Assembly: GCF_000237925.1 (NCBI RefSeq)
Contig: NC_031495.1
Span: forward strand, 36,239,511 to 36,303,510
DNA: 64,000 bases
Direction of reading: 5' to 3'
Source of the DNA: Schistosoma mansoni
Lineage: Eukaryota > Platyhelminthes > Trematoda > Strigeidida > Schistosomatidae
In this document: positions 24,955 to 36,269 of the stretch, piece after piece
Layout: each line of letters starts with the position of its first letter
Numbering within the stretch: the first letter of the stretch is position 1
The notes under the pieces: generated by a model
What the model saw: only the letters and a program-made list of their open reading frames with translations
What the model was told of the DNA's origin: nothing
The model's database searches: none
Position numbers and translations under genes: made by a program

Positions 24955-26890
24955 TCTACCAAACCTTTTTCATTTTTAACAGGTACTGCGCCCGCAGTCG
25001 AATGAATCTGAGGTGCATTTTGCAAGCTTTGCATCATCAAAACACCACCAAACAAACCGCGCGACCTCTCAAGGACACTCAGACGAGCATACAGATTACG
25101 ATTTGTGTATTAAGGTCACAAGGCCTACGGTCTATGTTATTCCTTTTCTAGTATGCTTCTGTAAGTGTCTAGTCTTCTCTTGAGTAAGTCAGTTGAAGGT
25201 GCGGACACCACTACTTCGGGTAACAGGTTCCAAGAATTGATGACTCTGTGTGAAAACATGTATGCCACAGGTATTTTGTTCGTTCTCAACTTATCTACTC
25301 TCCTGCTATGTCTTCTGAGATGTCAGATGTCATAGGGAGAAAAAGAGAGGAAATATAAGGTCAAAATCAGGTCACCTCTTAATGTTCGGTTGGGCAGAGT
25401 AAAGTGGTCTAGCCTTTCAAGCTGCTCTTTATGTGGTAAAACCCCGGAGTTTTGGGATTGTATGTGTAGCTGACCTCTGCACGTTTTCCGGGATATCTGA
25501 GTCATCTTTTAAACAGGAGCTTGCAGCCTAAGCACACTTTTCAAGTTGAATCTTACTAAAATTGTACATACTGTAGTATCTAACTTGGTGAATGGTTCTA
25601 AACCCCCTAGCTACAACCTCTTGGCAATAGACCGTGATCTCGAGATCATGACTCACTGTCACACCAAGATCCTTGTGAGGCCGGATTACGGGTACAGGCA
25701 CTTCCCCTATGTTGTACCTATTAACCTTTGTATCCTCAAATTGCATGTAGACACTTGGCCTCGTTGGTAGGTATCAGCCACTCTTTGGACCAGCTAGTGA
25801 CAATATTCAGGTCTGTCTGAAGTGCGCATGCATCTGAGTCTCTTGTTATTTCCCATAAGATTTTTACATCATCAGAATATTGTAATACTGGGGACTCAAC
25901 TATACCTGGGAGATTATTTACACACAGTATAAAAAAGTGAAGAACCTAGGATAGAACATTGAGGGACTCCACTTAGTGCTGGTCTGTAGGTGGAGCACCT
26001 TTTTTGTGCACGATGAACCCTTCCTAGACCATGTTATTCGCTGTTTAACAAGTTGTTGGTTCTCAAAAATGTCACCATAGTTCTGTTGACCATTCCTTTC
26101 AATATTTTAACTCCGACACTGCTGAGGTTGACAAATCTCTAGTTTGATGAGAGTTGTCTTGGTCCTGTTTTATGTATCGGAGTGATGGTCTCACCCTTCT
26201 AATCCGTAGGTAACATACCTTGGTCGAAAGGCATATTAAATATCACAGTTGGTGAGGTTGCTGTATATTGTGCAGTTTGTCTCACGATTTTGGGTGTATC
26301 TCATTGGGTCCTGTTGACTTTTCCGTACCTGAGGTGCTAGAAGCCTTAAGTACATAGTCTTGATCCAAGTCCACGGTGAGCAGAAGGTTTACTGGCTTTG
26401 TATTTGAGTCTATTTCTTCGTCTAAAAGAGGTTCCTGGGTAAAAACTGCCCCAAAATAGTTTGTCATAGCTTCTGCTTTTTCCAGACCGCCCTCTATCAT
26501 TTCAGATTCATCCCCTTCTTTAATTAAGTTGGGAATCCCATTCTTCATCCTTGCTCTGTAATTTATGTACGAGAAGTCTCTTAGTCTGCTCAGTTGTAGA
26601 TTGTGTCAACTGCATTTCGTATTTTCTCTGAGCTTTTCGGATATTAATTATACACTCATTTCTTACCGACCTGTAGCGTCCCAAAGTGTTTGCTATGCCA
26701 AGGCTGATGGTAACGTTTCAATACTTGTTCCCTTGTCTTTTTAAACGTCGAATACCACGGCCTCCCCAGGGATGGACGTGCTTTTCCTTCTTCGGGATTC
26801 TCTAGGGTATATGTGGTTGAGTTACCCGATTGTATAACTGCCTGAAATCAGTTCATACCTTTTCTGCTGATGCCCCTGAGTCGATTACCC
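24955..26890 (-). mobile_element. CR1-type LINE (SR1/Perere-like), decayed
   Basis: Minus-strand non-LTR retrotransposon debris. The RT linker is near 26700-26560. The RT entry block (MKNGIPNL, YFGAVFTQEP, GPNEIHP) lies at 26548-26285, an altered YSDDVKI motif near 25875, the KDLGVTVSHDLE block near 25660, and the C-terminal RRHSRRVDKLRTKQIP then NSWNLLPEVVVSAPS near 25290-25190. The 3' end falls only about 30 bp before the MFAP1 start codon. Stops and frameshifts are numerous. Confidence 0.75.
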
Positions 26891-27810
26891 AGCCGATGCT
26901 GCAGAGTTGATCGTCTCCACGTCTACCTTCCATTCTCAAATGTTTTCAAGTGGTTGATGGTGAAACAAGACACGCTTCATAGGCTCTCATTAGCATCGAC
27001 ATTCGGTAGATGAGAAAAATCGGAAATATAGGCAGCTAATGGACGTTACTCCGAGTTTCAGTTTAGGTTTGGAAAGGAAAGGATGTTGTGTGAGCTATGC
27101 TTGCATTGACAGTATTGGTCTATCAGTTGAACGAACTTTCTTTTGAATGTGTCAGCAGATGGAGATTCAATCACGAGTCGAGTCAATGAGTCTCACTCCT
27201 TGATAATTTGATGGGAAAATCAATAGTCAAATGACAAGTTCTGGGCCCGTAAACCTTTTAGGAGTTTCTTCTCAAAGTTCCAGCTTTGGGGGACCATAAT
27301 GATTAGCCATGTTAGGTGCAAATTTGTCTTTGTGACCATTTAAATGCTGTGGTCAAGTCATCTCTGGTTTTTTATATGGCAGTCTATCATCATACAGAAG
27401 TTTCTCATTTTCGAGAATCAGCTTAGTTGCAGTTCTCTGAACCTTTTATAACAGCCCGTCATCTTCTCTTAGAAACAGCTGGTTGCTTGAGGGGGATGCT
27501 TTAGTTAAAAATTAACAGAAGCTCTAAACAAAGTCTAAAAGTTCTACACATCATCGTTGTGAAAGGTTTAAGGCACTAACCGGAGGGTTTCAAAGCTTTT
27601 AATTGCTCTAACACAGCAGTGTGTATTGATTCTATTGGTGTATTGGTTAACGATCGATCCCAGGTTATTGTTTATCTGGACAACCGATAGCGCATTGACA
27701 TTCACTATGTGTGTATCTGTACTTTTGTGACCAGTATACATCATGATGCACTTATGAGGATTATTCATCAACCTCAAAATGTTTTCACGTAGGCTGTTTG
27801 TAGAATTATG
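26890..27810 (-). mobile_element. CR1-type LINE, second and older piece
   Basis: Contains the C-terminal half of a CR1 RT on the minus strand: a LRLMNNPHKCIMMYTGHK block near 27775, the QRTATKLI region near 27440, a decayed LRGDLI region, and a SPSADTFKRKFVQLIDQY ending near 27150. It is more damaged than the copy at 24955 and is joined to it head to tail. Confidence 0.6.
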
Positions 27811-27899
27811 ATGATTTACGAATACGTAATGGTTAAGTCACCTACTTGCTCCTGTTGCTCCTCATAGAACAGGCCGTCAGCTAATACTCTTCAACCAAC

Positions 27900-29400
27900 T
27901 CCGTCCTAGGCCCTGTTTTCCAGTTGTCCATATGGACAATTCATACTTTTAATTGTTTGAATTTCTCCACATGTGATTCATGGCTTGTCCTGTACGCTTC
28001 GATTTTGATCGGTTCTTGTTGACCTTAAATCTGTCATTGTTTATTTCTTTGTTTTGGTTGTATCTCTCATTGGTTTGATTTTTATTCCTATGTTTCTGCA
28101 TAATTTTCCTGATTCGTTTATAAATTGGATTGATTTCAATGTGCTTTTCTTTATTGCTGATTGATCTGAATGTCAAGCTTCTAAAAATTCTCTGATGTAT
28201 TTGGAATTGCCTCAATCCAAAGTCTTCACATTTTTCCAGTCGGATGTGTTTCCGCAGTTGTCCACGTGCGTTGATATAAGTGAATACATGTCATGGCGTT
28301 TGACTGCTAAGTGATGTTCATGAAGGCGAAGATTAAGAGGGCGTCCGCTTTGTCCGATGTAATGTTTGTTGCAGTTGATATAATTTATTTTGTATCTGAT
28401 GGTTTGTCTTCTTTTGTCATTTCACCCTTTGGTTTGCATAGAACTGGATGGAGGAATTTAGTTGGTTTGTGCGCAACGCATATTCCGAAGGATTTTGGTA
28501 GCCTCGTTGTCGTTTCTTATATACCTTTCCTGTATGTTAAGATAATCCTTTTGTTGATTGTTGTACTTGACTTCGTTCCTGATGATAGGTGCGGCTGGTA
28601 TTTTTTGATGAAGTTGATTGAGTAACCGTTGCTTAGAACCATGATTTTTAAGTATTTCTCTTCATCATTTCCTGCTCTAAATGTGTTGCGGTGTGTTCAC
28701 GCCTTCTTGAACAATGTTTGTACGTACTTGATCTTGAGTGCCCTTGGGTTGTTGCTATGTAGTTGAGAATTTGATTAGTGTGTGTCGTCTTCCTCTACAC
28801 CTGAGTCTCCAGTATACCTGTGTCGGTTCTGGTGATCAATATATCCAAGAATGATAGTTTGTCGCACAACTCTTGTTCCATGGTGAACTTGATGTCATTA
28901 AAGACGTTGATCAGTCTGTAGGTGTTTTCTAGTTCATTCTTTCTGATGATGCCGAATGTGTCGTCTGCATAGCTAATCCAAATTTTTGGATTGATCACTG
29001 GTAAGATGGCGAATCATAGTCTCTGCATTACTGCTTCTACGACGAGTTCCGATATTGGTGATCCCATCAGTGTCCCTTTTGTTTGTTAGTAGATTTTGTT
29101 TGTTGATTAAAAATATGTCGTTAGGCATTAATCTATGCGTTGTAGTAGATTTTGACTTTGAAGCTTCGTGCACTGCGAGATTTTTGTCGTTGGTTAGAAG
29201 GAATGATATAGTTTCTTTTGTTAAGCTTGATTCAATTGAGTTGAGTGGCGCTGTTACATCTAAGGATATCATCAGCTTGTCATCGTTGACTTGAATGAAC
29301 ATACATTTGTCCGACGCCTCCATTGATACTTCCGATATTTCTCAGGGATAGTGCGTTAGAGTTGACTTTTTTCAAGTGACTAGTTGTACACCCACCGCAT
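27900..29400 (-). mobile_element. Penelope-like element with GIY-YIG endonuclease domain
   Basis: Minus-strand order is a reverse transcriptase (DVTAPLNSIESSLTKETISF near 29270; WISYADDTFGIIRKNELENT near 28985; LSFLDILITRTDTG near 28850), a linker with LHPVLCKPKGEMTKE near 28440, and a GIY-YIG-type domain (YKINYINCNKHYIGQSGRPL near 28390, with an R..EH motif following), then a charged tail. An RT joined to a C-terminal GIY-YIG domain is diagnostic of Penelope-like elements; the schistosome family Cercyon is the obvious comparison. Several stops and frameshifts show it is inactive. No terminal repeats were identified. Confidence 0.85.
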
Positions 29401-29479
29401 TCACAGCTACTAGGTTCTAGTCGCTATGTAAACCATATCAAGAATAATAGTCTGGTTTCTTCTCTCAGTGGAGCGCGAT

Positions 29480-30443
29480 GTACCAACAAGCATGAAATAA
29501 CATCATGGACTGGGAGAAAGGAACAAGGATATCGACAGATTTGCAAATTTTTGTACAATCAACGAATTGGGAATAAGCGGCACAATACCCCCCACAAACG
29601 TACAAAAGCTGAGAGGGTCTTACTGCATTCCATTACGGGGAAGTAGATTAATCATATTCGCATCAGTGAAAAATTCAGGTTAATGGAAGATGCGAAAACT
29701 AGGAGAGGAGTTGACATAGCCTAATATCAGCACCTGATAATTTACAAGATGAAACTGAGACTAAAAAAAGACTTGAGCAGCAGGTTCGAAACCGACTGAT
29801 CTGCTAAAAGGAGGAGAGGTCGCCAAGGGGCAATCGGGAAAAGATAAAAGAAGCACTAACTCAAAGTTATCAATAAGTGCTGAACCGCAACAAGGATCAT
29901 CATAAGGAATGGATCTCTATCGAGGCCCTGGACAAGATTCAAGAAAGGAAGAACTAAAAGACAGAAATTACCAACAGTCGAACAGGAGCAGAGAAAGCCA
30001 GTGTATGGACTGAATACACAGAAGCAAACAAGCAAGTGAAGAGGAGCATTAGAGCTGACAAGCAGAAATAGTTGGAAGAGCTAGCAACGACAGTGGAAGA
30101 AGCTTCAAGAGAAGGAAATATGAGACAACCATATGATACAACGAAGAAACAAGCAGAGAAATATAGTAAACCAGAGAGACCGGTCAAGGACAAAAAGGGC
30201 ACGACAATCACCGAGATTCAAGAACAGAGGAACAGATGGATAGAACACTATGAAGAACTCTTGAACGGACCAGCTCCATTGAATCCACAGGATGTCGAAG
30301 CAGCACACACAGACCTTCCTATTGCTGGCACTCCACCAACGACCGAAGAAATCAGGATGGTCATCAGACAAGTCAAGTGTGGGAAAGCAGGAGGACCTGA
30401 CAATATACCAGCCAAAGTACCGAAGTCAGACATTGAAGCAACT
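29480..30443 (+). mobile_element. RTE/SR2-like LINE, internal piece
   Basis: Second copy of the family seen at 7045. It covers the end of the endonuclease (HHGLGERNKDIDRFANF near 29500, then MEDAKTRRGVDIA near 29680), the linker (HHKEWISIEALDKIQERK near 29900) and the RT entry (IRMVIRQVKCGKAGGPDNIP near 30350). It stops abruptly at about 30443, where an LTR-element fossil begins, so everything downstream in the RT is missing. Confidence 0.8.
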
Positions 30444-30850
30444 TCTGTGTCACGCCGACGATTGTAAATGACGACATTATAAAATTCTTCATAGTACGGG
30501 ACCTGTTATTAAACAGACATGCTGCAATCCTGTTTATGAGACTGGAACATATTCGGGATTCGTACCTGTTATATTACATGGCCCCACAAGACACGTGAAC
30601 ACGTATGCTGTTTTAGATAACAGGTCGAACATGACATTACTATTAAGCGATGTGGCAAGGGAGGTTGGAATTTGAGGTACGGTGACTCTCCTAAAGATAA
30701 CCTACATCATCGGACTGTCATCCTATTCCTCCGAACTTACTGATTTCGAAATCTAATCTTTAGATAAGACTAACCGAATGAGGATTAAGAGGGCATATAC
30801 AATCGACAACCTACCTGTTCGATAGACCTAACAGATGGGTTAGGAGTTAT
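30443..30850 (+). mobile_element. BEL/Pao LTR-retrotransposon fossil, protease region
   Basis: A short + strand stretch resembles the aspartic-protease entry of BEL/Pao polyproteins (TYAVLDNRSNMTLLLSDVAR near 30605), preceded by a Cys/His-containing segment. It is broken, lacks LTRs and the rest of pol, and ends without a clear boundary. Confidence 0.5.
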
Positions 30851-32489
30851 ACTCTTCTTGGCTAAAATATATGCTCTCACGCTTCGCACTCACTTCATCA
30901 ACGTACGAGCACTTAATTTACTGAATATATCATGTAGTATATTACCTATATTAGCTATGTTGATTTCACATACCTAATTTCACAATCATCTTATAAGTGC
31001 TCCGTTAGGTAATCAGAACACTGAGTTTACGACATAACTCTCACGGCTACGCTCTCGTTGAACCAACTTTTGTCAGTGGTCCATACGAAAGTCTGAAACT
31101 TACAACTAGTGTTATGTAAAAAACGATGTGTTATATAAATAACAGTCACATATTTTGTTTTGTTTGTCATAATAGTCAGACCTAACACATGTGGCTTTTC
31201 TATTTCATTATTAATGATGTGAACATCAAACACTTGTACTGTTCATACCTTAAGCAGCTAACACGGCGTTCCAACGTGACTGGTTAGGTCACTTTGGGAT
31301 ACTAATTCGTCCTTTTATTGTTATCTTCGCTCAAGTCTGAGCACCGTGCAAACAGTGAAGATTGTATTCATTTGAGTTTTGTGAACGAAAACGCCAGTCC
31401 CACACGCAACCGGACCTCCACCCTCCCGAAAGGCTAGATCATAAACCTAGCCAATAGACGACACCGACTTATAATGGATGTGACTGCAATATTTCTTTAA
31501 ACTGATTAATTATTTATAATACTGATGACTAATAGAACTTGCACACTTGTAAGATGTAGACAGACTCGTTACCTAGATGACTTGAGAAGATGTAGCTTTA
31601 ATATAACGTGCATACCTACATCAAGCCATCGAATAGTCGCCGACACAAAAAACATTCGGTCCTCATACTCTTTGTAATTTTCTTTTTCTCTTTAACCGTG
31701 TGTTCTGCTTTTCCGAGTTAAAGAGTTCTCTTATACACCCACGGCTAAGAAGCCGGCCATAAAAAACGGCCATCGTTGGCTCAAAATCATATACTTAGTC
31801 GAGCTTAATGAGGAGTCCGACTTCTGACAAATTCATGCATTTACATTTTAAAGGAGTAATTTTTTGTTTTTATACCTTTGTGTACACAAGATGTCTACAC
31901 CGTGTCTATTTTTTCCAGATTAGCGATCCATTCTGGAAGTCAAACACTTAGTAATAATAATTATATATATATATATTGAAAATAATAATTACAGAATTCA
32001 CGCCAGCTTACAGGTATGTTCAATTTGATATAAATAGTAACATTAGATACAGAAAACAAACATGCGATATAAGATTGTTTTAGGTTGGCCAGTTTAGTAA
32101 TTGTTTAAGTAGTACATGTATGACATGTATTACAGCAATCCAATGCATCAACAGGGAACTCTTAATTTTTTCTTAAGTGGGTAGCCTGTTGATTTATGAA
32201 CGGTGTATTTAAGGTCATTTTCTTCGCCAGAACGAATTAATGATATTTATCTACAACTAGAGAAAGTAAAATTAAGACAGAGAACACGGAACGACAAAAC
32301 AATGGTTACCAAAATATGTCGATCAGGTCTACCACTGTTCATGTTAGATATTATTCAAATAAGTTAAGGTTGCTAGGGACAGTGTTAACGTAAAGTGACA
32401 GCAGGTAAATGGTTTTGCTTAGGGAATTCATTAATAAGAATGAATAAACATTTAAAGTTCCTATAATCTCACTTGTGGTGTAAAATACA
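30850..32489. other. Gene-free stretch, probable repeat debris
   Basis: No conserved coding region was found. A GC-richer block at 31380-31480 and 31735-31790, with an imperfect GGCCAT-type palindrome (GCCGGCCATAAAAAACGGCC), looks unlike the surrounding intergenic DNA and may be the remnant of an element end. A short (TA)n run lies at about 31960. Confidence 0.4.
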
Positions 32490-33200
32490 CTTACAGGTGC
32501 TAGAACATTTCATGCATTTTCTGAGGAACAGTATGCATCAATGCAGCGAACAAATAATTGGAGTGAGTTTATCGTACGGATAGATTATGGTAGACTATTC
32601 CAGAGTCTAGAAAATTGACAGGCAAAATAATTCATATAGAAAGATGATTTAGGATGCGTTTGTTTCGCTAGTGACAAACAGTTACATATGTCGTAATGAG
32701 AAGTTTTTGCATATTGAACTGCTTGGTTGAATGTAACGAATAGTTTATTAGGCATTTTGAAGAAGAAGATGAGATTTAGAGTGAGTCTTCTCTTCCATAA
32801 AGGGTCGAGCCCAAGTTTAGTATAAGTCAAGGTACAATCAGTTTCAAGAATAAGAAGCGTAAATAGTCTCTGTTCTGATTCCAGCCTTAATTTGTCCTTT
32901 ATGCGCGCACTACTAAGAATAAACGTTCAGTATTCTAGGAGTGGTCGAACACAAACTTTGGACATTAAAATACGTGATTCATTGTTAAAATGTTTCGAGT
33001 TCTGTAACCTGAAGACGTTAAGACTTGGAAGTCTGTTTCACTATCTGTTCTGTAAACGAAAAGTCATAGGAGTACCCAAGTCCTAAGTCTACTACTGTAT
33101 GTAACCTAGGTAACACTTCACCATTTATGGTAAGATCTAAGTTGGATGATGTATCACTTACGTGGGACTAAAGAATTGTTAATTATACTTGTGTACCTCC
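32490..33200 (-). mobile_element. LINE fragment (CR1/Jockey-type RT C-terminus)
   Basis: Minus-strand coding debris with the order expected after the RT catalytic core: SDTSSNLDLTINGEVLPRLH near 33165, VVDLGLGYS near 33085, LGLDPLWKRRLTLNLIFFFK near 32820, and SRLWNSLP near 32590. It differs from the CR1 copies at 24955 and 26890, so it is a further family or a diverged lineage. Confidence 0.65.
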
Positions 33201-33371
33201 TTTTTGTACATTTTTATTTTACGCAGACGGTGGAGCAATTATTCAGGTTTGACTGGTTTTCATTACTCCTTTTGAAGTGGATTCCTCTTTAATTTTTACT
33301 TGAGGGCGACTTAAGAGGCAGGTGAGCAAATATTTGGTAGCCGGACAGAGCAAGAAAAATCGTACCTCACC

Positions 33372-33476
33372 AACATGGCGTCGAGCCGTCCGCTTGCGGC
33401 ACTTCCTCAGATATTCTTGGTTCTTTTCCTTATCCTTTTTTCTTTTACAAGCTCTGATCACTATATAGATGGCACG
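33372..33476 (+). CDS. Short frame with signal-peptide-like start, unrecognised
   Basis: ACCAACATGG at 33366-33375 gives a good start context. It is followed by MASSRPLAALPQIFLVLFLI and further hydrophobic residues ending FSFTSSD, which is typical of a signal peptide or membrane anchor. The frame closes after about 35 codons. No splice donor could be assigned with confidence, and the neighbourhood is repeat-rich, so this may be chance or element debris. Confidence 0.2.
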
Positions 33477-33479
33477 TAG

Positions 33480-36269
33480 CAAGCCATCAGCGATTGCTTT
33501 GAGGGAAATTAAGTGCCACAAGATAAGATAACAAGCTAGTAAATTAAGAGACATCTATGAACTACCGACGGAGTTGGTTGCAATTGATCGTAATTCAAAC
33601 ACTGAAGGAAATGGCAATTCTCCCTGTGGCTGCAAAAACAGGACGTACGTGATCTTGAAAGATAAGCTGATCGAACTGACGTTCCTACTGAAGTCGATTA
33701 CTGGAGGAAGCTTATGTAACGGCTTAGGCTGATTAGTTAGGAGTTCACCTCAAACAGCTGAGTATATGTCAAAACAATGGGGCTCAAGTATTCCTTCACT
33801 TCCTTATTTTGTATAGGCATTATATTTCCTATTATCTTATATTGATCGATGAAAAGCTTTGTGTGTGTTGAGCAGGTAATCTCCCGCTCCAATGTGACTG
33901 TTCCACGATCTAAATAAAGACATATTCTTTGCTGGCCTGGTTTCTTCCATTAATAGGACGAGGATTACCTAAAGGCGAGAAAACATGATTGCTGTACTTA
34001 TTGCTTAAACACTATATTTGGGTCGATTACTTGTAATTTAATTGGGTTGTAGGGTCAGTGAAACGTCACTGAACCCTGGCCAAATCATTCGGCAATTGGG
34101 TCACTGAATATCGAACAGATCATCAATCCTTGTCAAGGTCAAAGACAGTCAACGCACATCAATTAATCATACGCCATGGACTGGCCCACGCGGCAGTGGT
34201 TGTACTTTCGTGGTTGTACCTTAACTAATATATTCTTGTAATAACGTCCTTTGTGTTGTACAGTCTCCATAGCATCCATGGTCCCTTGTTACGTCAATGG
34301 GGGCAATCCACGTAAGGTGCTGATCGCGAGGTGTGACTTCGAAGTTAGCTTGTTCGTCACACCGTTCTCGTCTAACTTGAGTAGGCCTCCAATCATTCGA
34401 TATAGATCATCAACGTTGATGTTCTACAGGGTTCTAGGTCAATCAACCGTGCTTCAATAACAGACAGGGGCGAAATTTGGGTGTAACAACCACTATAACT
34501 TTGTGACTAGGAACGTTGGAGAGTTTTATCTAGCTTATACAGGATAACGTTAAAATTAGGATGTAGGATTAGCAGTCATATTAAGGCCAGTTAAATCATC
34601 AGCAAGCGCGCTAATTTGGACTGAAATATAGCAATCATCATGAATTACATTGATAATAGAGGCTAGGTACATACCCCTGTTGTGACGTTCGGTGTCTCAA
34701 ACGTGATATTGATACACTATATGCTTAGCGCTAACCTCCCAACTGATAACTTGAGCGAGAATACAAGTGAGGGAGAAAGTGTATTGGACTACTGAATTAA
34801 ATGTACAAATAATCATTCATATATTTATCAGCCTATCCTCTGGAAACCGACCCATCGAAACCAGTGAAATGCGTCTGTTCTTTAGTTCACTTCTGATTGC
34901 CATCGACTTCTTGCTACTTCTGATTGACTCATTATATCGACCTCCATAGGAGCAAGTATATGACTGGTCATCAAAATGAATGCCTAGAAAATGTGGTATA
35001 AATTCAGCCTATGGTCACCACACTCCGATCAATAGATTTTATTTTGCAATAAAAGAGGGAAGATTTACTGACGTGGTGAAATTTTACTTGAAATTACTAA
35101 ACACTCCCTAGTCCTTTTTCAATATTATGTGTCAGGAGTTCAGGACATTCTAGAAGAAAGGAGAGTGTCAGAACGATGAAACTTCTTGAAGATACGACGG
35201 ATATTCTAGTTTAACAACTAGCTACCAGTAGCACCTTCTATAATCGAAACCCTTTTGGTCAAATGGAAACCAGAAGTCAGACAAGAAGAGGTAGGAAAGA
35301 TATATTTGATACGCTATCAATATATCGAGGAACCTTTATTATAAGCTGGCTAATGAACGTAGGAGCAGTGTCCCACGCCGAGTTGAAACGTGATCTGGTA
35401 CGGATGCATGACCGAAAGCCTTCAGTTAAACAAGTCCACTTAAACAACGTGGGCAGCATCCAATGTCGAACACTTAGAAAGCTATTGATTTTGGGGAATT
35501 ATTTACAGCTACATTCTACATAATCGACAAATCACAAAACTTCTGTTCGTTTAAATTAACTACTTTGCAAACGCGATTATTGAAATGAAGCGTATGCGCG
35601 ATTCACAGTTCGCGTTACGAACTGTTATACGGGTATTCTCACGAGTTAGACGTTCTCTTAGGATTCAGTCTTTTTTGTGTGGATTTGTTGGGTTTTCAAT
35701 CGGCGCTTGTAGTATTTCCACTCATTGTTTAATTTAATCTTCTCTGCATCGTACACTACGAATTCTGTGCACCCCACCAGGTTTGTTGTTAAGTTATAAT
35801 ACCGAGTTTATGTAGTCATACTAATGACTTTCTGACGTCTCTACCTAAGCTGTGAAAAAATTCAACGAGCAGCAACCTGTGAGAGCGTTTTTTTGTTATA
35901 ATATACTTGTACTTGTCGATCCTGTTTCTGCCTAGCACAGCCCGTTAAATCCAGAAAAGCCCTTGCTGCATGAATCATTATATTTCAAACATACTGAGTT
36001 TATATTCCAATCAAACTGACCACATCGTACCATAAAATAGGAAATAACATGTACAAGACTTAACCAAATGTGGCTGTGAGTGTGGGAGGCAGTAATTAAT
36101 AGACTAGGGATAACTCAAGAAGGCTTAACCGTATAATAGTAGTCTATAGATCAAAATAAAGCTCATAATGGGGGGAACATGAGTATGAATTTTTTAGTTA
36201 TTTAGCGAACTTACGACAAAAATATATGCATAAAATTGGTCCATAAATGGGTCCCAAAGTTACCATTCA
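33480..36269. other. Long gene-poor stretch
   Basis: No firm genes. An 86-codon + strand frame at 35263-35523 (METRSQTRRGRKDIFDTLSI) is unrecognised. A short hairpin GGGTCAGTGA / TCACTGAACCC is at about 34052-34077. The segment 33560-33730 carries a Cys-rich translated stretch (NSPCGCKNRTYVILKDK) that may be element-derived. The minus-strand repeat at 36055-36165 is listed separately. Confidence 0.4.
36055..36165 (-). repeat. Copy of the spacer of the 3205-3572 foldback
   Basis: On the minus strand this segment aligns with about 3312-3415, including CACTCACAGCCACATTTGG versus CGCTCACAGCCACATTTGG and the TTATTTTGA...CTATTATACG run. It lacks the matching inverted arms. Confidence 0.65.

Noticed and set aside
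33243-33554. 103-codon minus-strand frame as a gene
   Set aside because: Lysine-rich low-complexity middle and no known domain; it overlaps a different frame on the other strand and is not supported by context.
35263-35523. 86-codon frame as a gene
   Set aside because: No recognised domain, and it sits in repeat-rich DNA.
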